DNA from: Gammaproteobacteria bacterium
GTDB lineage: Bacteria; Pseudomonadota; Gammaproteobacteria; Nevskiales; Nevskiaceae
Direction of reading: 5' to 3'
Assembly: GCA_026398815.1 (NCBI GenBank)
Contig: JAPLSA010000017.1
Location: 496,001-560,000, forward strand
DNA length: 64,000 bases
Shown: in pieces, positions 37,746 through 45,332 of the stretch
How positions within the stretch are numbered: the first letter of the stretch is position 1
How the letters are laid out: each line of letters begins with the position of its first letter
Made by a program: the position numbers and the translations under genes
The notes under the pieces: generated by a model
Databases searched by the model: none
The model's input: the letters and a program-made list of their open reading frames with translations, nothing else
What the model was told of the DNA's origin: nothing

Positions 37746-38735
37746 TCAGTGGACAGCGGCGCTGCGCGGGCCGCGACGGATCACTTCGCTGATCTTCACG
37801 GCGTTGCGGCCATTGGAGACGCCGAAGCTGCCGCGGAATACCGGCATCTCCTCGACGCACAGGTCGATGGTCTTCGGCAGGTTCATCGGCAGCACATCGC
37901 CGGGTTTCAGCTGCAGCAGCTGGCGCAGGCTCAAGGACATGCTGCCGAGCTGGCTGCCGATCTCGACTTCGGCTTCCTGCAGCTGCTCGCGCAGCGCCAA
38001 GCTCCAGCGCTCGTCCTTCTCGACGCGATCGGACTGCAGGCCGGTGTCGAGCTGATCGCGGATCGGCTCGATCATCGAATACGGAAACGTGATGTGCAGG
38101 TCGCCGCCGCCACCTTCAAGCTCGATCTTGAAGCGCGACACGACGACGATTTCCGATGGGCTGACGATGTTCGCGAAGTGCGGATTGACTTCGGAGTTCA
38201 TGTACTCGAACTCCATGTCCATCACCGGCGACCAGGCTTCGCTGAGGTCGGCGAAGGCCTGCTTGAGCAGCAGCTGGACGACGCGCATTTCGGTCGGCGT
38301 GAACTCGCGGCCTTCGATGCGGGTGTGGATCTTGCCGTCGCCGCCGAAGAAGTTCTCGACCACCGAATAGACCAGACGCGGCTCGAAGATGAACAGCGCC
38401 GTGCCCCGGAGCGGCTTGACCCGCACCAGGTTCAGGCTGGTCGGCACGAACAGCGAATGAGTGTATTCGCTGAATTTGGCCATCTCGATGCCGACCACCG
38501 ACAGCTCCGGCGAACGGCGCAGCATGTTGAACAGGCCGATCCGGAACAGGCGCGCGAAGCGCTCGTTGATCATTTCCAAGGTCGGCAGGCGGCCGCGGAC
38601 GATGCGGTCCTGGGTCGCGAAGTTGTAGTTGCGCGCTTCGCCGGGCACCGGCGGCGGCGCTTCGGTAGCCACCGAGCCGCTGTCGACCCCGTTGAGCAGC
38701 GCGTCGATCTCGTCCTGGGAAAGCAGATCCTGCAT
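37746..38735 (-). CDS. fliM: FliM, flagellar motor switch protein
   Basis: C-ring protein that binds CheY-P. 329 residues. The N-terminal CheY-binding peptide LLSQDEIDALLNG is at residues 3-15; the middle domain contains RLFRIGLFNMLRRSPELSVV and GTALFIFEPRLVYSVVENFF; the motif GGDGK is present; the C-terminal SpoA domain is PAS-free and ends SEVIRRGPRSAAVH. It lies 26 bp after fliL. Confidence 0.96.
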   Translation of the reverse strand: MQDLLSQDEIDALLNGVDSGSVATEAPPPVPGEARNYNFATQDRIVRGRLPTLEMINERFARLFRIGLFNMLRRSPELSVVGIEMAKFSEYTHSLFVPTSLNLVRVKPLRGTALFIFEPRLVYSVVENFFGGDGKIHTRIEGREFTPTEMRVVQLLLKQAFADLSEAWSPVMDMEFEYMNSEVNPHFANIVSPSEIVVVSRFKIELEGGGGDLHITFPYSMIEPIRDQLDTGLQSDRVEKDERWSLALREQLQEAEVEIGSQLGSMSLSLRQLLQLKPGDVLPMNLPKTIDLCVEEMPVFRGSFGVSNGRNAVKISEVIRRGPRSAAVH

Positions 38736-38761
38736 GGCGGGCTCCGGGCGCGGTGGCGGGC

Positions 38762-39358
38762 TTACTGCATGACGAAGCTGGTGAAGTACACGGCGTCGAC
38801 GCCGCTCTTGCCGGTTTCCGCCTTCAGGATTCGCTGGATCTCGGCGAGCACCTTCTTCTGCAGCGCTTCCTTGCCTTCGCGGGAATTGACCTCGGCCACG
38901 GTCTGCGTGCCCAGCAGCATCAGCAGCGCATTGCGGATCTGCGGGTCGTGCAGCTTCAGCGCGTCGGTGACGGCGGCATTCTTGGCCCGCACCTGCATTT
39001 CGATCTGCAGGAAGTGGGAGGCGTCGCTGTCGCCGATGTTGACGACGAACGACGGCGTCATCGGGTAGTAGATCGCCGAGGCGGCCTTCTTGCCGTCATG
39101 ACCGCCCTCGCCTTCGGCTGCCGCCTCCTCGCCGCTGCCGTCGTCCCCGGCTGCCGCAGCGGCTTCATCGGCCGCGCCGTGCTCGGCAGCGGCGACATCG
39201 CCATCGGCCTTGGCGTGGCGGGCCGGCTTCGCCGACGGCATCAGGAAGTACATCGCGCCGCCGGTGATCGCCGCCGTCGCCACCACCGCGCCGATGATCG
39301 GGATCAGCAGGGCTTTCTTGCTGCTGGGCGCTTTCGGGGCTTCGGCTGCTGCGGACAT
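38762..39358 (-). CDS. fliL: FliL, flagellar basal-body-associated protein
   Basis: 198 residues from ATG 39358, with AGGAG ten bases upstream. One N-terminal TM segment (KALLIPIIGAVVATAAITGG), an unusually long acidic/Ala-rich linker (about 50-95, GDDGSGEEAAAEGEGGHDG), and the periplasmic FliL domain (YYPMTPSFVVNIGDSDASHF LQIEMQVRA ... VYFTSFVMQ). Stabilises stators around the motor. A start further upstream (39418) is ruled out because it lies in the promoter. First gene of fliLMNOP. Confidence 0.95.
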   Translation of the reverse strand: MSAAAEAPKAPSSKKALLIPIIGAVVATAAITGGAMYFLMPSAKPARHAKADGDVAAAEHGAADEAAAAAGDDGSGEEAAAEGEGGHDGKKAASAIYYPMTPSFVVNIGDSDASHFLQIEMQVRAKNAAVTDALKLHDPQIRNALLMLLGTQTVAEVNSREGKEALQKKVLAEIQRILKAETGKSGVDAVYFTSFVMQ

Positions 39359-39401
39359 GGACGGCTCCTGGGGAATCGGGTCTTGCGGTTGCAAGCCCGG
39401 G

Positions 39402-39417
39402 AGCAAGCCATGTGCCA
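39402..39417 (-). promoter_or_regulatory. Sigma-54 promoter of fliLMNOP
   Basis: Minus strand TGGCACATGGCTTGCT is a perfect TGGCAC-N5-TTGCT -24/-12 element (GG-N10-GC), 44 bp before the fliL ATG. It implies RpoN control with a flagellar enhancer-binding protein (FleQ/FlrC type), as in class II/III flagellar operons of pseudomonads and vibrios. Confidence 0.85.
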
Positions 39418-39565
39418 CGCCGTCAGCGCGGCGGAATGTCGTTCGTCGTCAGCGGCTTGCAGCGAATATCCCAGCCGCGCCGGGAATCTGTCGCCACCCG
39501 GTCGCGAAAGCGCCCGGACGGGGCGACGGAAATGCGGCGCGGTGCAGGCGCAGCCGCCGGCCGCG

Positions 39566-40156
39566 CTACGGGGTGCTGGCGGTCGGTTCGCGGACGAAGC
39601 CGAACTCGCCGGCGATGTCGGCCTCGTCGATGCGCTCGAGCGGCACGCTGCGGTCTTCCAGCTGCAATTGCAGACGGGTCGCGGTGCCGGAGCGCTGCGC
39701 CAAAGCCGCCGCCAGCGCCGCCTCGACGGATTTGCCGTCGATCGTCGACAGCCGGTCCAGTGCCCAGTCGAGGTCGCGATCGGCCAGCCAGCCGGGGCCG
39801 CGCGCGGTGACCAGCCACAGCCCGCCGCCTTCGTCGAGCGCCGCACGCGACACCGCGCCGGCCGGCTTGCCGAGATGGGTGTCGAGCGCATCCCCGGCTG
39901 CCGGTGCGCTCAGGATCAGCGGCGCCGCGTCCAACGCCAGATAGCCACGCTGCGGCCCGTTCTGGAAGTACCAGCAGCCGCGCGCATCGACCGCGTAGTT
40001 GGCCGCGATGGTGTCGATGATCTGCGGCCGGGTGATCAGCTCGCCGCGAATCAGCCAGCGGCCACGGCGATCCAGCCGCAGCCAGCCGTACAGGTGCGGC
40101 ACGTTCGGCCAGCGCTGCATCGCCCGCCGCGCCCAGTCCTCGATATCCGGATTCAT
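39566..40156 (-). CDS. Conserved small protein with WPNVP...FQNGPQR motif, in the bchID operon
   Basis: 196 residues, cytoplasmic by composition. The first 85 residues hold the conserved pattern RWPNVPHLYGWLRLDRRGRW ... FQNGPQRGYLALDAAPLIL, known from an uncharacterised proteobacterial family whose DUF number I do not assert. The rest (GGGLWLVTARGPGWLADRDL) is less familiar. Its ATG overlaps the bchD stop by 4 bp, so it is translated with the chelatase subunits. Whether it serves pigment synthesis is inference from position only. Confidence 0.7.
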   Translation of the reverse strand: MNPDIEDWARRAMQRWPNVPHLYGWLRLDRRGRWLIRGELITRPQIIDTIAANYAVDARGCWYFQNGPQRGYLALDAAPLILSAPAAGDALDTHLGKPAGAVSRAALDEGGGLWLVTARGPGWLADRDLDWALDRLSTIDGKSVEAALAAALAQRSGTATRLQLQLEDRSVPLERIDEADIAGEFGFVREPTASTP

Positions 40157-42021
40157 CCTCGTTCCCTGCCCGTTGCGTGGACCGCCTTCACCGCCGCCGA
40201 CAGCGACCGCGCATCGGCGAACGGCAGCGGCAGGTACAGCGCCCGCAGCTCGGCGGCCAGCTTCGCCGCCGCCGGCTGCGCACGCGGCGACGTATCGACG
40301 AACAGCGTCGCATGTCCGGCGGCCGCCAGCCGCCGGGCGGCGGCGCTGGCGTCGGCCTCAGCCTGAGCCCGGCCCGGCTTGCCGTCGCGGCCGATGTTGG
40401 CGCGGCCATCGGTCAGCAGCACGATGCCCGGCGTCTCGCCACGCCGGCGGATCGCATCGGCCAGCTCGGTCGCCGCATCCAGCGCCGTTGCCAGCGGCGT
40501 GCCACCGCCGCCGGGCAAGCCGGCCAGGCTGCGCTTGGCGCGCACCAGGGAGCGGGTCGGCGGCAGCAGCAGTTCGGCGCTGGCGCCACGAAAGCCGATC
40601 ACCGCCACGCGGTCGCGGCGCACGTAGCAATCGGCCAGCAGCAGTTCCACTGCACCCTTGGCTTCGGCGAGCCGGTTCAGCGCCGACGAGCCGGAAGCAT
40701 CGACGACGAAGAGGGTCGTCGTCTCGCGCCGCTGTTCGAGCCGGGTGATGTGGAAATCCTCGCGGCGAACCAGCACGCGCGGCACGCTTGCCGACGGCAA
40801 GCTCCTCTCCCCCTGTGAAAGCGTTTGGGGTGAGGGCGCACCGCCACGGGCATCAAGCTCCGCCTGCCGCAGGCGCTGCCATGGTGCGGCCGCCCGCAGG
40901 GTGTCGATCAGCGCCAGCCGCTGGCCGGCGCGCGGCTCGCCGCGCCGCGAACCGGCCGGCCGGCCGCGTGCGGCCGCCTTCTGCAGTGCGCCGGACTTGC
41001 CCGCCGCCCTCGCCTTGCCGGCCTGCGCACCGGCCTTGAGCTGGGCCAGCAACCCCGGCGGGATGGCAGCGGTGGCCGCCGCCAGCAGCAGGTCCTGCAG
41101 CGGCTGGTCGGGATCGAGCGGCGGGGCGTCGTCCTCGTTGCTGGCGTCGCGCTCCGGCGGTGGCGGTGGTGGCGCATCCGCCGACGCCGTCTCGTCCGGT
41201 GGTGGCGCTTGATCCGAATCGGGCGGCGGCTCGGCGGCCGGCAGCCGCGTCGCGCGCGGGGCCAGCACCAGCCGGGCGGCGATCGCGCCGTCGGCGTCGG
41301 TGACGACCTCGCGGCCGTCGAGCGCTGCAGCAGCCCGGGCGGCGCGGGTGGCCAGCCAGATCGCCCGCAATGACGCGATGCCGAGCTGTTCGGCAGTGGC
41401 GGCAAGTGCGGCGATCACCGCTTGCGGCAGCTCGACTTGCGCAAGCCTTGCTCGCGCCGTGGCCAGGCTTTCAACCTCGATGCCGAGCGCCGCCAGATCG
41501 AGCCGGCGCAGGCCGTCGAGATCAAGCCGGAACGCGAGGCGATCAAGCAGCGGCGCGGCCAGCCCCTCGTCTGCCTCGATGCCTTCGTCGAGCGCGATCA
41601 CCGCGACCCGCGCCGGCACCGTGGCGGCAATGCCGTCGCGGGCCAGCCGCAGCTCGCCGTCGTCGAGCACCGCCGCCAGCCGGGCGATGGTGCCGGCGCT
41701 CAGGCGCTCGGCCATCGCCAGCAGCAGCACGCCGCCATGGCTTTCCGCAAGCAGGCCGCGCTCGGCGATCGGCCGACCGGCCGACAAGGTCGCGGACAGG
41801 TCCAGCCCGCCGAGCAGGCGACCGTCGGCGATGTTCAGCGGCACCCGCCGCCACGGCTGCCCGGGCGGCAGCCAGCCGCGCAGCAGCGCCAGCCACTGAT
41901 CGCGGACCGGTCCGGCCAGCGCCCGGATTGCGACGCCGCCAAGCGCCTGCGGATCGACCGCGAACAGCGCCGCCGCCGACAGCGCGTCGCGCCCGCGCGC
42001 CGGGTCCGCGTCGGCGGTCAT
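40153..42021 (-). CDS. bchD: BchD, magnesium chelatase subunit D
   Basis: AAA+ and integrin-I-domain subunit of the Mg-chelatase. 622 residues: an inactive AAA+ N-half (LLAMAERLSAGTIARLAAVL), an acidic/Pro-rich linker (PPPDSDQAPPPDETASADAP), a basic region, and a VWA domain at about 420-610 with the MIDAS DASGSS, TPLATALDAA and LLTDGRANIGRD. Length is normal. It lies 13 bp after bchI. The bchO hydrolase often found next is not here; a different alpha/beta hydrolase lies upstream on the other strand. Confidence 0.95.
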   Translation of the reverse strand: MTADADPARGRDALSAAALFAVDPQALGGVAIRALAGPVRDQWLALLRGWLPPGQPWRRVPLNIADGRLLGGLDLSATLSAGRPIAERGLLAESHGGVLLLAMAERLSAGTIARLAAVLDDGELRLARDGIAATVPARVAVIALDEGIEADEGLAAPLLDRLAFRLDLDGLRRLDLAALGIEVESLATARARLAQVELPQAVIAALAATAEQLGIASLRAIWLATRAARAAAALDGREVVTDADGAIAARLVLAPRATRLPAAEPPPDSDQAPPPDETASADAPPPPPPERDASNEDDAPPLDPDQPLQDLLLAAATAAIPPGLLAQLKAGAQAGKARAAGKSGALQKAAARGRPAGSRRGEPRAGQRLALIDTLRAAAPWQRLRQAELDARGGAPSPQTLSQGERSLPSASVPRVLVRREDFHITRLEQRRETTTLFVVDASGSSALNRLAEAKGAVELLLADCYVRRDRVAVIGFRGASAELLLPPTRSLVRAKRSLAGLPGGGGTPLATALDAATELADAIRRRGETPGIVLLTDGRANIGRDGKPGRAQAEADASAAARRLAAAGHATLFVDTSPRAQPAAAKLAAELRALYLPLPFADARSLSAAVKAVHATGRERG

Positions 42022-42034
42022 CGAGGCTTGCGGA

Positions 42035-43060
42035 TCACGCGCCGAACAGCTGGCCGACCGCGCGTTCGACGCGGCTGGTCGAGCCGGCGTCGTCGAGCGG
42101 ATTGCGGCGCAGGCGGTGGCGCAGGCTGGGCGCGGCGATGCGCTTCAGATGGGCATCGCCGACCACCGCGTCGCCATCCAGCGCGGCCAGCGCGCGGGCG
42201 GCGCGCATCAGGGTCAGCTCGCCGCGCAAGCCATCGGTGCCGAGCGCCAGACACAGCTCCGCCGCGCGTTCAAGCACGGCATCCGGCACCTGCACGTCCG
42301 GCAGCCGCTTGCGGGCAGCGACGATGCGGCGCCGCACCTTGTCGTCCTCCGCCTTCCATTCGGCGATGAACGCGGCGCGGTCGCGCTCGAAGGCATCGCG
42401 ACGGCGCACGACGCTGATCCGCGCCTGCAGGTCGGCCGGCGTCGACACTTCCACCGACAGGCCGAAGCGGTCGAGCAGCTGCGGGCGCAGCTCGCCTTCT
42501 TCCGGGTTGCCGCTGCCGACCAGCACGAAGCGCGCCGGATGACGGATGCTCAGGCCTTCCCGCTCGACCACGTTCTCGCCGCTGGCGGCGACGTCGATCA
42601 GCAGGTCGACCAGATGGTCTTCGAGCAGGTTGAGCTCGTCGACGTACAGGAAGCCGCGATTGGCGCGCGCCAGCAGGCCCGGCTCGAAGGCCTTGATGCC
42701 CTGGGCCAGCGCCTTTTCCAGATCGAGCGCGCCGACCACGCGATCCTCGGTCGCGCCGAGCGGCAGGTCGACCACCGGCACCGGCACCTTGTGGGTCTTC
42801 TTCTTCGCGCTGCCGAGCCGGTCGAGGCTGGCCTTGCAGGCGTCGGAGCCATCGTCCGGCGCGCAGTGGTAAGGGCAGCCGATCACCGCTTCCATCGGCG
42901 GCAGCAGCGCCGCCAGCGCGCGCACCGCGGTCGACTTTCCGGTGCCGCGATCGCCGAACACCATGACGCCGCCGATCGCCGGTTCGACCGCCGCGATCAG
43001 CAGCGCCAGCTTCATTTCTTCCTGGCCGACGATGGCCGAAAACGGGAACGGCAGGGGCAT
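42035..43060 (-). CDS. bchI: BchI, magnesium chelatase ATPase subunit I
   Basis: AAA+ motor of the Mg-chelatase. About 341 residues from ATG 43060 ([20 protein letters not shown]), which has AGGA nine bases upstream; ATG 43105 would add 15 residues across the putative PpsR operator and is less likely. Walker [10 protein letters not shown], Walker [11 protein letters not shown], sensor-1 [20 protein letters not shown] and the insertion typical of BchI (YHCAPDDG) are intact. Confidence 0.95.
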   Translation of the reverse strand: MPLPFPFSAIVGQEEMKLALLIAAVEPAIGGVMVFGDRGTGKSTAVRALAALLPPMEAVIGCPYHCAPDDGSDACKASLDRLGSAKKKTHKVPVPVVDLPLGATEDRVVGALDLEKALAQGIKAFEPGLLARANRGFLYVDELNLLEDHLVDLLIDVAASGENVVEREGLSIRHPARFVLVGSGNPEEGELRPQLLDRFGLSVEVSTPADLQARISVVRRRDAFERDRAAFIAEWKAEDDKVRRRIVAARKRLPDVQVPDAVLERAAELCLALGTDGLRGELTLMRAARALAALDGDAVVGDAHLKRIAAPSLRHRLRRNPLDDAGSTSRVERAVGQLFGA

Positions 43061-43083
43061 GCGCGGCGATCCTGGAAGCGAAG

Positions 43084-43101
43084 TGTCAGAAAAATCGGAC
43101 G
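43084..43101. promoter_or_regulatory. Candidate PpsR operator before bchI
   Basis: TGTCAGAAAAATCGGACG fits TGT-N12-AC(A/G), 24 bp before the preferred bchI start and 79 bp before the divergent hydrolase gene. It shares TGTCAGA....ACG with the operator at 52,807. Single site, one half imperfect. Confidence 0.55.
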
Positions 43102-43179
43102 TCATTCGGACTTTACCAAACGCGGCTCGCTGCGCTGGCTTTTGTTGCGACCGCCGTCGGCGCTCGGCGACACTGCCGG

Positions 43180-44721
43180 ATGATTTCCATGTCCCGTTTC
43201 GATCGGCGTGGCGGGCGCGCCGTCGTCGCCATGCTGGCGCTGCTGATGATCGCGTTTGCAGTGCACCGGCTGGCGGATGCCACGCGCGGCCTGCGCATCA
43301 GCCATCTGCAGGTCGGCGACATGCCGGTCACGGTCTATGCGCCGGACCGCGACGAACCGGCGCCAACCGTGGTCATCGCCCACGGCTTCGCCGGCTCGCA
43401 GCAGCTGATGCAGCCGCTGGCGACCACACTGGCACGCGCCGGCTTCCTGGCGATCACCTTCGATTTCCCCGGCCACGGCCGCCACCCGCAACCGCTGGCC
43501 AGCGGCCTCGCCGACCAGCAGGCGATGTCGACGGCGCTGGTCGAGGCCTTGCGAGCGGTGGTGGCGATGGCGCGCAAGCGTCCCGAAAGTGACGGCCGGC
43601 TGGCGCTGCTCGGACATTCGATGGCCTCCGATGTCGTGGTGCGGCTCGGCATCGAGGACCCGTCGATCGCCGCGACCATCGCCGTGTCGATGTTCTTCCC
43701 GCGCGCCACCGACCGGCTGCCGCACAACCTGCTGATCATCGACGGCGCCTTCGAAGCCGGCGAGCTGATCCGCCAGGGGCTGGCCAGCATCCGCACGGCA
43801 GCCGGCGGCCAGCCGGAGGCCGGGCCGATCTACGGCCAGTTCGACAACGGCAGCGCCCGCCGGCTGGTTTTGGCGCGCGGTGCCGAGCACATCGGCGTGC
43901 TGTACGCGCGCGACACGCTGGACGCCGCGGTCGACTGGCTGTCCGGCGGCTTCCTGCAACCGGTCACCGGTCACTGGCGCGATCTTCGCGGCGGGCCGCT
44001 GGCGCTGCTGTTCGGCGGGCTGATGCTGCTGGCCTGGTCGCTGGCCGCACGGCTGCCGGTGCTGCGCGTTCCGCCGGACGGCCTGGCGCTGCCGCACCGG
44101 GCGCTGCTGCTCGATGCCGGCCTGCCGGCGATCGTCACGCCGCTGCTGCTGTGGCCGCTGCCGCACGACTGGCTGCCGCTGCTGCTCGGCGGCTATCTGG
44201 CGATGCACTTCGCGCTGTACGGCCTGCTGGTGGCGCTGATGCTGCGCCGTCGCGGCCTGCCGCTGCCCCGCCTCCGGCACTTCGACCGGCGCACGCTGGC
44301 GGTGCTGCTGACGGTGACCATCGCCTGCGCCGCCGCCTTCGGCTACGCGCTCGACCACTGGGTGGCCTCGGTGGCGCCGCATGCGCTGCGCTGGCCGCTG
44401 ATCGCGGTGATGACCGCCGGCCTGCTGCCGTACTTCGTGATCGACGAATGGATCACCCGCGGGCCGCAGCCGGCGCGGGGCGGCTACCTGCTGACCAAGC
44501 TGCTGCTGCTCGTCTCGCTGCTGCTGGCGGTGGCGCTGAACCCGTACGAGCTGTTTTTCCTGGTGATCATCGTGCCGGTGGTGCTGCTGCTGTTCCTGGT
44601 GTTCGGCAGCTTCAGCCGCTGGATCGGCCGCCGCACCGGCCAGCCGCTGATCGCGGCGGTCGCCAACGCCGTGCTGTTCGGCTGGCTGATCGCCGTCAGC
44701 TTTCCGGTGGTCGGCCGCTGA
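43180..44721 (+). CDS. Alpha/beta hydrolase with C-terminal multi-TM domain
   Basis: 513 residues. TM1 at about 13-30. An alpha/beta hydrolase domain spans ~45-270: oxyanion VVIAHGFAGSQQ, FPGHGRHPQ, nucleophile elbow GHSMAS (Ser), a late ID/His region ending ARGAEHIGVLY. From about 285 to 513 there are seven or so hydrophobic segments ending IAAVANAVLFGWLIAVSFPV. No characterised protein with this layout is recognised. Not BchO, which is a soluble hydrolase without this membrane part. It is divergent from bchI and its stop overlaps the heme oxygenase ATG (TGATG), so the two are coupled. Lipid or carotenoid-ester hydrolysis is possible but unproven. Confidence 0.8.
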   Translation: MISMSRFDRRGGRAVVAMLALLMIAFAVHRLADATRGLRISHLQVGDMPVTVYAPDRDEPAPTVVIAHGFAGSQQLMQPLATTLARAGFLAITFDFPGHGRHPQPLASGLADQQAMSTALVEALRAVVAMARKRPESDGRLALLGHSMASDVVVRLGIEDPSIAATIAVSMFFPRATDRLPHNLLIIDGAFEAGELIRQGLASIRTAAGGQPEAGPIYGQFDNGSARRLVLARGAEHIGVLYARDTLDAAVDWLSGGFLQPVTGHWRDLRGGPLALLFGGLMLLAWSLAARLPVLRVPPDGLALPHRALLLDAGLPAIVTPLLLWPLPHDWLPLLLGGYLAMHFALYGLLVALMLRRRGLPLPRLRHFDRRTLAVLLTVTIACAAAFGYALDHWVASVAPHALRWPLIAVMTAGLLPYFVIDEWITRGPQPARGGYLLTKLLLLVSLLLAVALNPYELFFLVIIVPVVLLLFLVFGSFSRWIGRRTGQPLIAAVANAVLFGWLIAVSFPVVGR

Positions 44722-45332
44722 TGCTGGCGCTGCGCCTGCGGCAGGCCACTGCCGCACGGCACCGCGAGGTCGAGGACAGCGCGCTGATCCGCCGGCTGCT
44801 GCGCGGCCAGCTCGACCGCCACGACTACTGCCGGCTGCTGCGCAACCTGCATCCGATCTACGCGACGCTGGAAGCGCGCCTGCCGGAAACGGCCTTGCCG
44901 CAGGCGATCCGCGATCCCCGGCTGGCCCGGTGCGCGGCGCTCGAAGCCGATCTCGAAAGCCTGCATGGCCGCGACTGGCAGCGCCTGCCGCTGACCGTGG
45001 CCGCCCACGCCTACCAGGCCCATCTGCAGACGCTGGATGCCGTGCGGCTGGGCGCGCACGCCTATGTGCGTTATCTCGGCGACCTGGCCGGCGGCCAGCC
45101 GCTGGGCCGGATCGTCGGCGACTGCTACGGCGTCGGGGTTGCCTTCCACCGCTTCCCGGAACCGGGCGCCGGGCCGCTGGCGGCCGCGTTCCGGGCGGCG
45201 CTCGACACGCTGCCGCTCGCCGAGGCCGAGGCGCAGGCGATGGTCGATGAAGCGGTGTCCGCTTTCGCTCGTCATGCCGCGCTGTTCGCGGCGCTTCAGC
45301 CCTTGCGATCGAGCCTGCGCAGCCGCCGGTAG
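44721..45332 (+). CDS. bphO: Biliverdin-producing heme oxygenase
   Basis: 203 residues, the size of bacterial heme oxygenases. The proximal-His helix LRLRQATAARHREVEDS (His about residue 14) and the distal helix with YVRYLGDLAGGQPLGRIVGD match the family (YxxxLxxLxGGQxLG). It should cleave heme to biliverdin IX-alpha, the chromophore of the bacteriophytochrome encoded convergently next door; the two 3' ends overlap by 37 bp. Translationally coupled to the upstream hydrolase. Confidence 0.93.
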   Translation: MLALRLRQATAARHREVEDSALIRRLLRGQLDRHDYCRLLRNLHPIYATLEARLPETALPQAIRDPRLARCAALEADLESLHGRDWQRLPLTVAAHAYQAHLQTLDAVRLGAHAYVRYLGDLAGGQPLGRIVGDCYGVGVAFHRFPEPGAGPLAAAFRAALDTLPLAEAEAQAMVDEAVSAFARHAALFAALQPLRSSLRSRR

